Assembly (NCBI RefSeq): GCF_023333595.1
Contig: NZ_JAIQZM010000032.1
Coordinates: 1-64,000, forward strand
From: Argonema galeatum A003/A1
GTDB taxonomy: Bacteria; Cyanobacteriota; Cyanobacteriia; Cyanobacteriales; Aerosakkonemataceae
Length of the DNA: 64,000 nt
Direction: 5' to 3'
Shown: piece after piece, positions 24,750-32,323 of the stretch
Layout of the letters: each line of letters opens with the position of its first letter
Numbering within the stretch: the first letter of the stretch is position 1
Notes under the pieces: model-generated
What the model was told of the DNA's origin: nothing
What the model saw: the letters and a program-made list of their open reading frames with translations, nothing else
Databases searched by the model: none
Program-made: the position numbers and the translations under genes

Positions 24750-24905
24750 TTTTCATATTCTCCTCCGTTATTCTACCATGAATTGGTAAGCGATCGTTAG
24801 TTATTAGTCATTTAAATCACGCTAGTTCGATTGATATTATGTTAAATTAGTAAAAAAGGATAAGCATCTACAAAACAATTACTTTGAATAAAGAGAGTTA
24901 AATAA

Positions 24906-25373
24906 ATGAGTTGCAGCGCCTATTTTGTGAACCTTTTGTCTCGCCGAGAGTACAGTGCTTACGAACTGCACAAGAAAGGAAAAGAAAAGGGGTTTGATGA
25001 GAGTGCGATCGCAGATGCTCTCCAGGAAATTCAATCAAAAGATTACCAGTCAGATACTCGCTTAGTCGCTACTCTAATTGCCTCATCTCAAGGCAAATAC
25101 GGGAAAGCTGGAATTAAGCGTAAATGTCTGGAAAAAGGGATTGCAGCCGATGTGTTTGAGGAAGTATGGTATTCGCAAGTGGAAGAAACAGAGGGTGGAG
25201 AAACAGGGGAACTGGCACAGTTAAAAGCTAAGCTTATGCGGAAATACCACATTGAGGGTTTTCAAAATATCGATCCGAAAACTAAAGCTAAGTTGATCAA
25301 TTACCTGAACTACAGAGGGTTTAATCCCTTTGAGGTTTTGCAGCAGTGGCAGCAGGATGAAGACACTATTTAA
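24906..25373 (+). CDS. recX: Regulatory protein RecX
   Basis: This 155-aa helical protein has three RecX three-helix repeats: FVNLLSRREYSAYELHKKGKEKG, DARL-like DTRLVATLIASSQGKYGKAGIKRKCLEKG and KYHIEGFQNIDPKTKAKLINYLNYRGF. RecX binds inside the RecA filament groove and limits recombination. No recA gene is in view. The stop overlaps that of the opposite-strand DUF4385 gene by 4 bp, so the two genes converge exactly. Confidence 0.8.
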   Translation: MSCSAYFVNLLSRREYSAYELHKKGKEKGFDESAIADALQEIQSKDYQSDTRLVATLIASSQGKYGKAGIKRKCLEKGIAADVFEEVWYSQVEETEGGETGELAQLKAKLMRKYHIEGFQNIDPKTKAKLINYLNYRGFNPFEVLQQWQQDEDTI

Positions 25374-25867
25374 TCTGATTCGTACATTTGTCTGTGTTGT
25401 TGCAAAAGTTGGAGATATTTCTCGTTCGTCTTCGCTTGCATCCATTTCTCTTTAAAGATTGCCGCTGATTCAGCTTTTACTGGGTCTGGTTCATTTGGCA
25501 ACAGATTTTTTCTAGCTAGAAGCTGTGCTGCTGGGTCAGTTTCTTTTTGAGGATTCTGCTTGTACTTTCTGCCACTTTTGTGATTAGCGTATCTGCGCGA
25601 TCGCGTATAACCCATTTGTAAAAATTTTCGAGCCATATCCGCGCCGACAAAATCATCCCGATCGAGATATTCTAAAAATATATGGTAAATTTTGTCGGCA
25701 GACTCCCTAGCAATCTCAGGTGTTTTGAACCGCCAGTAAGGAAGAATTTCTCCTTTATAGGGTTCTACCAAAAGCACTCCTTGCTCTCCTTTCCCTACTC
25801 GATAAAGTTCGGGAGAAGTGCGAAAATCGATGTTTTTAAAGTCTAAGGTGTAATCAAATGGCTTCAT
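25370..25867 (-). CDS. DUF4385 domain protein
   Basis: This 165-aa basic protein matches the DUF4385 pattern: FDYTLDFKNIDFRTSPELYRVGKGEQGVLLVEPYK, LPYWRFKTPEIARESADKIY, DDFVGADMARKFLQMGYTRSRRYANHKSGRKY. It is soluble and rich in Lys/Arg in the second half, possibly binding nucleic acid, but the family has no established function. It converges with recX. Confidence 0.75.
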   Translation of the reverse strand: MKPFDYTLDFKNIDFRTSPELYRVGKGEQGVLLVEPYKGEILPYWRFKTPEIARESADKIYHIFLEYLDRDDFVGADMARKFLQMGYTRSRRYANHKSGRKYKQNPQKETDPAAQLLARKNLLPNEPDPVKAESAAIFKEKWMQAKTNEKYLQLLQQHRQMYESD

Positions 25868-25993
25868 TAGTTTGGTTTAACTAATGCTTGCTTTAAGGAT
25901 CTCTACACTTAAGTTAGGCGATCGCGACCTATTCTCACCTCTCGCCGCCGACATAGTACCAAAGAATTGTGGGGCTCGATCGAATTAGTTTTT

Positions 25994-26437
25994 TCAGGGA
26001 CTGGAGGCGCGGTGAAGCGATCGCAGCGCCTTTGCTTTCAGCCTACGCACCCAGATAAAACCCAAGGTACATCCCCCTCCATAGTAGAGAAAATCGTCCC
26101 ACACAAAGGAATTGCCAAGCAGCAGACGCCCGAATAAAGTGGCTCGGATCGCTTGTAAAAAGGGAGGTTGCCACAGCTGGAGAAATTCGATCGCACAGTT
26201 AAAAATGAAAACCCCCAATGAAGTCCAAGCGGGGGAAGCTTGCGGCCTACTGAAAGTCACCAGTAGAATCAAAAAGATTTGGTACAAAAAATCTCCAAAA
26301 TAATTGTTGAACCACTTTTGTCCCGGTCCAGAGTAAAATTTGCTGGTCAAACCCAAGACGAAAATGGGGATTATGCTGAGCAGGAGGGCAACTCGATAGT
26401 TGAAAAAGGGATGCTTGCGGGAAAACGGCGATGTCAT
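25994..26437 (-). CDS. DUF2809 membrane protein
   Basis: This 147-aa protein has about four membrane helices: ~12-32 (VALLLSIIPIFVLGLTS), 45-62 (FLYQIFLILLVTF), 70-86 (LGVFIFNCAIEFLQLW) and 110-130 (YYGGGCTLGFIWV). The pattern FNCAIEFLQLWQPPFLQAIRATLFGRLLLGNSFVWDDF is characteristic of DUF2809, a VanZ-like small membrane family. Function is unknown. Confidence 0.75.
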   Translation of the reverse strand: MTSPFSRKHPFFNYRVALLLSIIPIFVLGLTSKFYSGPGQKWFNNYFGDFLYQIFLILLVTFSRPQASPAWTSLGVFIFNCAIEFLQLWQPPFLQAIRATLFGRLLLGNSFVWDDFLYYGGGCTLGFIWVRRLKAKALRSLHRASSP

Positions 26438-26836
26438 GTTAAGCTAATCTCGTTTCTTTCCCCCGTCAGTGCGGGATGGCAATCCTCTGGTAAGCTAACG
26501 CTATACCAAAGGAAGATGTCAAAATAAAAGCATGGATCTGAGCCATATCTACCGAATCAAGTCTAGCACACCGATTCAGTAATACTTCGTGGTGCGTTTT
26601 TAGCTTGTAGGGGCGAAGCAAACGGGGGTGAAAATTTATCACTCTTACCCTAGATTTCCTGCCCGAATGCTAATGCCTACGGCACGCACTCGCGTTCGCC
26701 CCTACGATTACTGAATTGGTGTTCTAGCACCCAGCAAGTCGCCATCATGGTGTCACATTCATCATAATTTGGTAATAGTGTTTAAGTCTGAGCAGTTTTG
26801 TGCCACTTCCAGCGTTTTAACAAAGCGAATTGCCAC
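26438..26836. other. Intergenic region carrying a GTAGGGGC element
   Basis: I see no gene here. The main content is the 99-bp inverted-repeat element at 26607-26705, placed in an otherwise AT-balanced spacer. Confidence 0.5.
26607..26705. repeat. GTAGGGGC-type element, intergenic copy
   Basis: Ends GTAGGGGCGAA and TTCGCCCCTAC bound a ~77-bp interior that includes CCCGAATGC, also present in the glycosyltransferase insert. It is probably a diverged member of the same family. Confidence 0.7.
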
Positions 26837-27073
26837 ATGGATACATATTTAATTCATTTTGTCTACTACACATCTTTTGAACAGAAAAACAATGGCGCAC
26901 CCACTGAAGATAAAGAGTGGATCAAAGCCTACAAAATTATTCCCAGAGTAGGAGATTGCGTTTTAAAAGAGGGAGAATGGTTTCAAGTAGAAAGAGTTTT
27001 CCTTTATCAATCACACGCTAAAAACATAGATGCACTGGCTCAATGCTCCTTTTATGGCAGCGATACGGAATAA
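26837..27073 (+). CDS. Small hypothetical protein
   Basis: The start at 26837 (MDTYLIHFVYYTSFEQKNNG) gives 78 aa and is preferred over the upstream 26798 start, which adds a cysteine-rich stretch unlike protein. The rest, IIPRVGDCVLKEGEWFQVERVFLYQ, looks like a small beta-barrel (SH3-like). It is not recognised. It lies just before the large hairpin at 27081-27219 and upstream of the BREX-like island; a link to that island is possible but unproven. Confidence 0.5.
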   Translation: MDTYLIHFVYYTSFEQKNNGAPTEDKEWIKAYKIIPRVGDCVLKEGEWFQVERVFLYQSHAKNIDALAQCSFYGSDTE

Positions 27074-27080
27074 ACTAAAC

Positions 27081-27219
27081 AGGGCTACCAGTCTATGCCG
27101 GGACAGTGGAACCCCACCCCCAACCCCTCCCCGCAACGGGGAGGGGAGACTATTACTCCCCCTCTCCGTTGCGGAGAGGGGGTTGGGGGGTGAGGTTTGT
27201 CCGGGCGAGTTAGTAGCCC
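27081..27219. repeat. Large C/G-rich nested inverted repeat
   Basis: The outer arms AGGGCTAC / GTAGCCCT surround inner arms ACCCCACCCCCAACCCCTCC and its diverged complement, each with its own small hairpin (CTCCCCGCAACGGGGAG; CTCTCCGTTGCGGAGAG). It resembles the units translated inside the ChlH-like gene at 9204-9345. Confidence 0.8.
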
Positions 27220-27269
27220 TAAATAGCAGCGTTTTGTAGTTGCTTTCATTGTGAGGATCGCGCCAAGCT

Positions 27270-28133
27270 ATGTTAAGAAATCGGTGGCTTCTGGGTTCAG
27301 TTGCCTTCATTGTGAGTTTTGGCCTTAGCTTGCTTTTGCTCCGAGACATCAAGGCAGCATCGATCGCAGCTGCGATCGCCGTACCTGCTACCTTCTGTGG
27401 AGCGATCGCCGTCAACGGCAAGCAGAGAATGCAGCACAAACGCATTAGAACTGGTCTTGAAATGGAAATTCGCCAGTTGGAAAAATGGGGAATACAGCTG
27501 TACGATCATCTCACAGCTATGATAGCGGAACAGCAGAGAACAGAGATTCACATAAATTTTTTGAAAAGACAGTTGAATCAACTGTACGTTCAAACCGCAG
27601 AACAACAAAAATATAAGCATCAGCTAACGCAAGAGTTAATTGCTTTGGGCGAACAAAAACGCTTGTTGGAAGCAGAAATGCATCACTGGGAAACAGAAGT
27701 TTACCACCTGGAACAACAGAAAGAAGAGTTAGACTTGAGTTTGCGATCGCTCTTATCTGAAAAGCATAACGCGGAAGCAGAACTCCAGCAATTACAGCTA
27801 CAAATTACCGAAAATAACCAAAGATCTCAGATAGAAATTAATGATGATACATCTGCTATAATACCTGACGAATGGACAGAATTTATAGCTCAATTAACTA
27901 ATTCAGAACTTCAGGTACTCAAAGCAATAGTATATCTAGAAAATCCGAACCCAGAAATAAAAAAGATTGCCGAATCATACATAACCATGCCGGAACTGTT
28001 AATTGATGGCATAAACGAACGTGCGATCGCTACAATTGGCGATATAATTATTGAGCCAGGATCGGTTTCTCCTCTAATTGCCGAAGCCGAGTATTTGACA
28101 AATATCAAGGAAATCCTCAAATTCAAGGAATAA
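27270..28133 (+). CDS. Membrane coiled-coil protein with TerB-C-like C-terminus
   Basis: The protein is 287 aa. Residues ~8-50 are two closely spaced hydrophobic segments (LGSVAFIVSFGLSLLLL and IAAAIAVPATFCGAIAV). Residues ~65-190 form a long coiled coil rich in Gln and Glu. The C-terminus (~195-285) resembles the TerB-C domain: IPDEWTEFIAQLTNSELQVLKAI, then PELLIDGINERAIATIGDIIIEP. TerB-C proteins go with BrxD-like ATPases and Lhr-type helicases in defence loci, and the next gene, 2 bp after the stop, is exactly such an ATPase. I infer a membrane-linked scaffold or sensor for that system. Confidence 0.65.
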   Translation: MLRNRWLLGSVAFIVSFGLSLLLLRDIKAASIAAAIAVPATFCGAIAVNGKQRMQHKRIRTGLEMEIRQLEKWGIQLYDHLTAMIAEQQRTEIHINFLKRQLNQLYVQTAEQQKYKHQLTQELIALGEQKRLLEAEMHHWETEVYHLEQQKEELDLSLRSLLSEKHNAEAELQQLQLQITENNQRSQIEINDDTSAIIPDEWTEFIAQLTNSELQVLKAIVYLENPNPEIKKIAESYITMPELLIDGINERAIATIGDIIIEPGSVSPLIAEAEYLTNIKEILKFKE

Positions 28134-28135
28134 AT

Positions 28136-29464
28136 ATGGCAAAATTGAAAATACCCAAAAGAGTTTCAACGACACTACTCAGTTCCTTAAGTGCAGGAGT
28201 CGTGCCAAGAATTGGACTCGAACATATTGCTGTCGGTCGAGAAAAAGAAATGGCCGCACTATTACAAGACCTCGACAACCTAGCCGCTGGCGGTGCAGCA
28301 TTCCGCTTCGTTGTCGGACGCTACGGGTCTGGCAAAAGTTTTATGCTGCAACTGCTTCGTAACCACGCAATGGAACAGGGTTTCGTAGTAGCTGATGTTG
28401 ACTTATCCCCCGAACGGCGACTCGCAGGAACAGACGGTCAAGGTGTAGCAACCTATCGCGAATTAATGCGAAACATCGCCACAAAAACTCATCCTAACGG
28501 TGGTACTTTAGGACTAATTTTAGAAAAATGGATTAGCAGCATTCAAACTCAAGTTGCCGAAACAAGCGGATTGCGCCCCAATGACAGCGGCTTTGATGAC
28601 CAAGTGGAATCGACAATTTTGGCAGCAGTAAAAAATATTGAAGGCTTAGTTCACGGATTTGACTTTGCCACAGTAGTTACTAACTATTGGCGCGGTTATC
28701 GATTGGATGAAAAGGAAAGAAAAGATGCCGCAATGCGTTGGTTGCGCGGTGAATTTGCCACCAAAACCGAGGCCAAAGCAGCGCTGGGAGTGCGGATAAT
28801 TATTGACGACGATACCTGGTACGATTACGTCAAGTTATTCGCCAAATTTGCCGCCGACATTGGCTACAAAGGACTTTTGGTGTTATTTGATGAAGCCGTG
28901 CATTTGTGGAAGATAACCAATGCGGTTTCGCGCCAGAACAACTACGACAAACTGCTGGCAATGTTTAACGACACCATGCAGGGTAGAGCGGAACATCTTG
29001 GTATTATTGTAGGTGGAACGCCCAAATTTTTGGAAGATCCGAAACGGGGACTTTTTACCGACCCGGCATGGACTAGACGCACAGCCAAAAGCCGTTTTGC
29101 GAAAGCGGGTTTGCAGGATAATTCTGGCCCAGTGATTCAGTTAGAGACTTTGACTCAGCAAGAGATATTGCAACTTTTGCAACGCTTGGCTGATGTTCAT
29201 ACCACTCAATACAGTAGTGAAAAGAAAATCACAAAAAGCGAATTTGATGAGTTTCTGCAAGAAATTATTAGCCGCTTGGGTGCAAATGCGTTGCTAACAC
29301 CGGGAGAGATTGTGCGGGATTTTCTGAGTGTTTTGAATATCTTGCAACAAAATCCAGAAATGTCGTTCGGTCAAGTTATTCACGGTGCAGGTTTGCAGCT
29401 TACCACGGCTGGGAAGAAAACTAATGTAGATGAAGATGGCGAAGTTGCTGAGTTTACTCTGTAG
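28136..29464 (+). CDS. brxD: BrxD-like P-loop ATPase (DUF2791 type)
   Basis: This 442-aa ATPase starts with the family hallmark IPKRVSTTLLSSLSAGVVPRIGLEHIAVGRE. It has Walker A FVVGRYGSGKSFMLQ (about residues 58-72), Walker B GLLVLFDEAVHLW (about 248) and the sensor-like segment LGIIVGGTPKFLEDPKRGLF. This is the BrxD family of type 2-like BREX loci. In those systems BrxD accompanies the helicase BrxHI and the PglX/PglZ core, but neither core gene is present here. It is immediately downstream of the TerB-C gene, implying one transcript. Confidence 0.8.
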   Translation: MAKLKIPKRVSTTLLSSLSAGVVPRIGLEHIAVGREKEMAALLQDLDNLAAGGAAFRFVVGRYGSGKSFMLQLLRNHAMEQGFVVADVDLSPERRLAGTDGQGVATYRELMRNIATKTHPNGGTLGLILEKWISSIQTQVAETSGLRPNDSGFDDQVESTILAAVKNIEGLVHGFDFATVVTNYWRGYRLDEKERKDAAMRWLRGEFATKTEAKAALGVRIIIDDDTWYDYVKLFAKFAADIGYKGLLVLFDEAVHLWKITNAVSRQNNYDKLLAMFNDTMQGRAEHLGIIVGGTPKFLEDPKRGLFTDPAWTRRTAKSRFAKAGLQDNSGPVIQLETLTQQEILQLLQRLADVHTTQYSSEKKITKSEFDEFLQEIISRLGANALLTPGEIVRDFLSVLNILQQNPEMSFGQVIHGAGLQLTTAGKKTNVDEDGEVAEFTL

Positions 29465-29496
29465 GTAAACTGCTTCCAATACTGGAGGGTAATTTT

Positions 29497-30021
29497 GTGA
29501 AAGTCCTAGAGGTGCGGCGTCGCGTGGAAATCAACCAGCAAAAAGAACAGTTCAGTAATGCTTATATACAGGCTGTGGCATCAGTAGCAGGCTATTCACT
29601 CTACAAGCCAGCGGTGGACGATGACAGCGTAGACTGGGGGATTGCTGCTAGGGGTGGAACAGGACGTATCCGATCGCCTCGGCTGGAATTGCAGTTAAAA
29701 TCTACTTCAAGGGATCTTCTCGACGACAGCAATGTTAGATACCCTGTCAAGCTTAAAAACTACGATGATTTGAGAATGGATAACTTTGCCATTCCGAGAA
29801 TCTTAGTTGTAGTTTTAGTTCCCGACAATTCAGCGGACTGGTTACAACAGTCCGAACAAGAACTTTGTATGAAGTATTGCGGCTATTGGCTATCACTGCG
29901 GGGAATGCCTCAGACACAAAACACGGAAACGGTTACAGTTTCCTTACCCAGAAGTAACCAATTTACAGTATCAGCGCTTCAGTCCTTAATGCAACTTATT
30001 AGTCGAGGAAATCAACCATGA
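29497..30021 (+). CDS. DUF4365 PD-(D/E)XK-like protein
   Basis: This 174-aa protein starts with GTG 29497. The nuclease-like core is DDDSVDWGIAARGG (Asp ~44) followed by RLELQLKSTSRDLL (Glu and Lys of the E-x-K motif, about 63-67). That order matches PD-(D/E)XK enzymes and DUF4365. No cleavage has been shown for the family in general. It overlaps the next gene by ATGA, so the two are co-translated. It may act as a nuclease arm of the surrounding defence locus or as a partner of the methyltransferase further on. Confidence 0.7.
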   Translation: MKVLEVRRRVEINQQKEQFSNAYIQAVASVAGYSLYKPAVDDDSVDWGIAARGGTGRIRSPRLELQLKSTSRDLLDDSNVRYPVKLKNYDDLRMDNFAIPRILVVVLVPDNSADWLQQSEQELCMKYCGYWLSLRGMPQTQNTETVTVSLPRSNQFTVSALQSLMQLISRGNQP

Positions 30022-30584
30022 AAGTAACAGTGCGAGATAGCGAAATTCTTAAAACTATAGAACCCAGTCAATTGGCTGCTTACTTGCAAGCCCACGGCTG
30101 GTATAAAGACCGCCCATTTTTGGATAATGCTACTATTTGGCTTTATAAAAAAGATGATGTAGATGAGTTTGAAATTTTGCTCCCTAATAAAAAAAGTCTG
30201 GGAGATTATGCAGCTCGTATGAGTGACGCTCTTTCGACACTAGAGGTAGTAGAAAAGCGTTCTCAACTGGATATTTTAAGCGATCTGCTCACCAACGCTT
30301 CCGATATAGAAATTCAGGGAATGGTAATTGAAATTCAAGATGACGATTTAACTGGCACTGTCACCTTGATGGGAGTTGTTGTGGGGAAGCTTCGGAGAAT
30401 CAATGTTGAGCTAAGGCACCCAGAATACAACCTGGCGATTAAAGCTTACCAGGATCGTCTGCCAGTAATATGTACTGGAGATTTGATTAAGAAAGGTAGC
30501 TTTTTTGTGCTGAATAACCCCCGCAACTTTGCTATCTTTAACACTGTGACACTTGAAAAAATTCACGCGAAAAGGATGACTTGA
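30018..30584 (+). CDS. Hypothetical partner of the DUF4365 protein
   Basis: This 188-aa protein is not recognised. It is acidic and alpha/beta, with no signal. VDEFEILLPNKKSLGDYAARMSDALSTLEVVE (about residues 48-80) and LTGTVTLMGVVVGKLRRINVELRHPEYNLAIKAY (about 117-150) are the most protein-like stretches. The start overlaps the DUF4365 stop by ATGA. The last residues (LEKIHAKRMT) are encoded by the left copy of a 27-bp direct repeat that recurs after the methyltransferase gene. Confidence 0.65.
   Translation: MKVTVRDSEILKTIEPSQLAAYLQAHGWYKDRPFLDNATIWLYKKDDVDEFEILLPNKKSLGDYAARMSDALSTLEVVEKRSQLDILSDLLTNASDIEIQGMVIEIQDDDLTGTVTLMGVVVGKLRRINVELRHPEYNLAIKAYQDRLPVICTGDLIKKGSFFVLNNPRNFAIFNTVTLEKIHAKRMT
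30552..30578 (+). repeat. 27-bp direct repeat, left copy
   Basis: The core TCACGCGAAAAGGATG, preceded by TTGAAAAAA, matches 31804-31830 at 25 of 27 positions. The two copies bracket the C5-methyltransferase gene. Confidence 0.85.
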
Positions 30585-30604
30585 CCTGTTAACTATTGAA
30601 AACC

Positions 30605-31798
30605 ATGCTTGACACATCTAGTCAGTTCAAAGTTCGCTCGTCCACTTGTGTAGACCTGTTCTCTGGTGCAGGAGGATTGACAGAGGGCTTTCGTCAGGCT
30701 GGTTTTATATCTGCTTTCGCAGCCGATTTTGATGAGCAGGCGGTAGAGACTTTTCGCTACAATCACCCGGATACAGTTTGTTTGCATCGCGATGTTCGAT
30801 CTTTGAGCGGAAAGGAAATTTTTCATGCAGCTGGTCTGACTCCAGGAGGTATTGATGTCCTTTGTGGTGGATCGCCTTGCCAAGGATTTAGCCTTGCTGG
30901 GCTAAGGATTGCTGACGATCCAAAAAATCGCCTCTTTCTCGATTTTGTGCGCCTAACATCAGAGTTAGAGCCTCGATTAGTGCTGTTTGAGAATGTTGAG
31001 GGAATTAAATCTATGCAAAAAGGAGACGTGGTTCGCGCTATTTTCCGAGAGTTCGATCGCATAGGTTATTGTTGCTTTGAGCGTACACTTAACGCAGCTG
31101 ATTATGGTGTACCACAACATCGATCGCGATTTATTCTGCTTGCTGTTCCGAAGGGTTGCGCTGCGATATCGTTTCCTCAAGCGACACATGGACTCCCCAA
31201 TCAGCAGCTGCAACTTTTTTCTGAAGCTAGATTGATGCCTTACGTGACAGCGTGGGAAGCACTTTCTGACCTGACTGCGATCGGCCCTGGAGAAGGAGCA
31301 GAAGAATTATTACATAGTGGTGAATACCACAATTCATATCAGCGTGAACGTCGAGGAAATCGGTGTCCGGGAGCGATCTTTAACCATCGTGCTATTAATC
31401 ACAGTAGCCGAATTCAGGCTCGTTACGCACAAATTCCTGAAGGTTGTGATAATAGGTTTCTGCCGATAGAGTTGCGGACAAAGAAACGCAATGTTTGGAA
31501 GCTCGATCGCCAAAAACCTTCGCGAACAGTGACCTGCAATCACCGGACAGATATTCTCCATCCCATACTTCCCAGAGGAACGACTGTTCGCGAAGCAGCG
31601 CGACTTCAATCTTTTGATGACGATTATCGATTTTTTGGGAATCTTACCCGTAAGGCTAAGTGGTTAACACAAGATGACCAAGTTGGAAATGCAGTCCCGC
31701 CGTTGCTAGCTCATGCACTTGCACTCCAAATTAAAAATGTGTTGTCAAAAGAAGCAGTTGGGGTTAAATACGACTCAAGGAACATTGACTATGTATAA
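30605..31798 (+). CDS. C5-cytosine DNA methyltransferase
   Basis: This ~397-aa enzyme has the full motif set in order: I, CVDLFSGAGGLTEGF (about residue 16); IV with the catalytic Cys, CGGSPCQGFSLAG (about 94); VI, ENVEGI; VIII, QHRSRF; IX, RTVTCNHRTD; X, QVGNAVPP. It adds a methyl group to cytosine C5 in DNA. A TTG at 30596 is an alternative start. No separate restriction enzyme is recognisable beside it, although the DUF4365 protein upstream has a nuclease-like fold. The 27-bp repeats on both sides suggest it arrived as a cassette. Target sequence is unknown; the variable region (about 215-270) decides it. Confidence 0.9.
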   Translation: MLDTSSQFKVRSSTCVDLFSGAGGLTEGFRQAGFISAFAADFDEQAVETFRYNHPDTVCLHRDVRSLSGKEIFHAAGLTPGGIDVLCGGSPCQGFSLAGLRIADDPKNRLFLDFVRLTSELEPRLVLFENVEGIKSMQKGDVVRAIFREFDRIGYCCFERTLNAADYGVPQHRSRFILLAVPKGCAAISFPQATHGLPNQQLQLFSEARLMPYVTAWEALSDLTAIGPGEGAEELLHSGEYHNSYQRERRGNRCPGAIFNHRAINHSSRIQARYAQIPEGCDNRFLPIELRTKKRNVWKLDRQKPSRTVTCNHRTDILHPILPRGTTVREAARLQSFDDDYRFFGNLTRKAKWLTQDDQVGNAVPPLLAHALALQIKNVLSKEAVGVKYDSRNIDYV

Positions 31799-31803
31799 CA
31801 CCC

Positions 31804-31830
31804 ATTGAAAAAAATCACGCGAAAAGGATG
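31804..31830 (+). repeat. 27-bp direct repeat, right copy
   Basis: This matches 30552-30578 except for two bases. After the left copy the sequence runs into the 3' end of the 188-aa gene; after the right copy it runs into a short frame of 57 codons with no clear family. Confidence 0.85.
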
Positions 31831-31885
31831 TCTATTATAAATGACAACTTGGCTACTTCTACTACCCTAAACTTAGGTCGTCCTC

Positions 31886-32089
31886 CTAAGCGGAAGGAGC
31901 GTGAGGCAGTACAGATTTTTCGTCATCCGGGATCGGTATTGGTACGCCTAAATGTCTGCGAGCATCTGACTCTGCTAGTTTCCGGTCTTGTTCGCTATTA
32001 AATTGACCCTCATCTAGCAGATATTGGTTGCGTGCCGCTTCATCTTGGGTTGGCGTATAGCCATTTTTCCACCTGTACTTATAGTCCAT
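31886..32089 (-). CDS. Small hypothetical protein
   Basis: This 67-aa hydrophilic protein (MDYKYRWKNGYTPTQDEAARNQYLLDEGQFN, then RKLAESDARRHLGVPIPIP) has a good ribosome-binding site, GAGGAAC, ahead of ATG 32089. Its charged composition is protein-like. It overlaps a 57-codon plus-strand frame (31828-32001), and I favour the minus-strand one. It is the only gene in the island on the opposite strand, so it may be an insertion or a regulator. Function is unknown. Confidence 0.5.
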   Translation of the reverse strand: MDYKYRWKNGYTPTQDEAARNQYLLDEGQFNSEQDRKLAESDARRHLGVPIPIPDDEKSVLPHAPSA

Positions 32090-32323
32090 AAGTTCCTCAA
32101 GCTCTTAGCAAGCTATTCTATTTTTCTACTTTTAATATTATGGTTTGATAGGGAATAGAGTTTCTATTTTTAGGAATATTCCGATATGGTGGTATGTTGA
32201 TTAAAATATGTCTATGAGCATACTACTATAGAAGGATGACTAATGAACAAGAGAAGTTACTGGAAATAGGAGAAAATATCTGCGATCGCACAATGTCAGT
32301 TTAATCCATAATCCATAATCGAT

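Noticed and set aside
30605-31798. The C5 methyltransferase as the enzyme that methylates HIP1 (CGATCG) sites
   Set aside because: HIP1-related methylases exist in cyanobacteria, but the target domain cannot be read by eye and the cassette-like setting argues for a recently acquired enzyme.
31828-32001. 57-codon plus-strand frame (MSIINDNLATSTTLNLGRPP) after the right 27-bp repeat
   Set aside because: It looks slightly antitoxin-like at its start, but the later part is odd and it overlaps a better minus-strand gene; no spacing for a ribosome-binding site.
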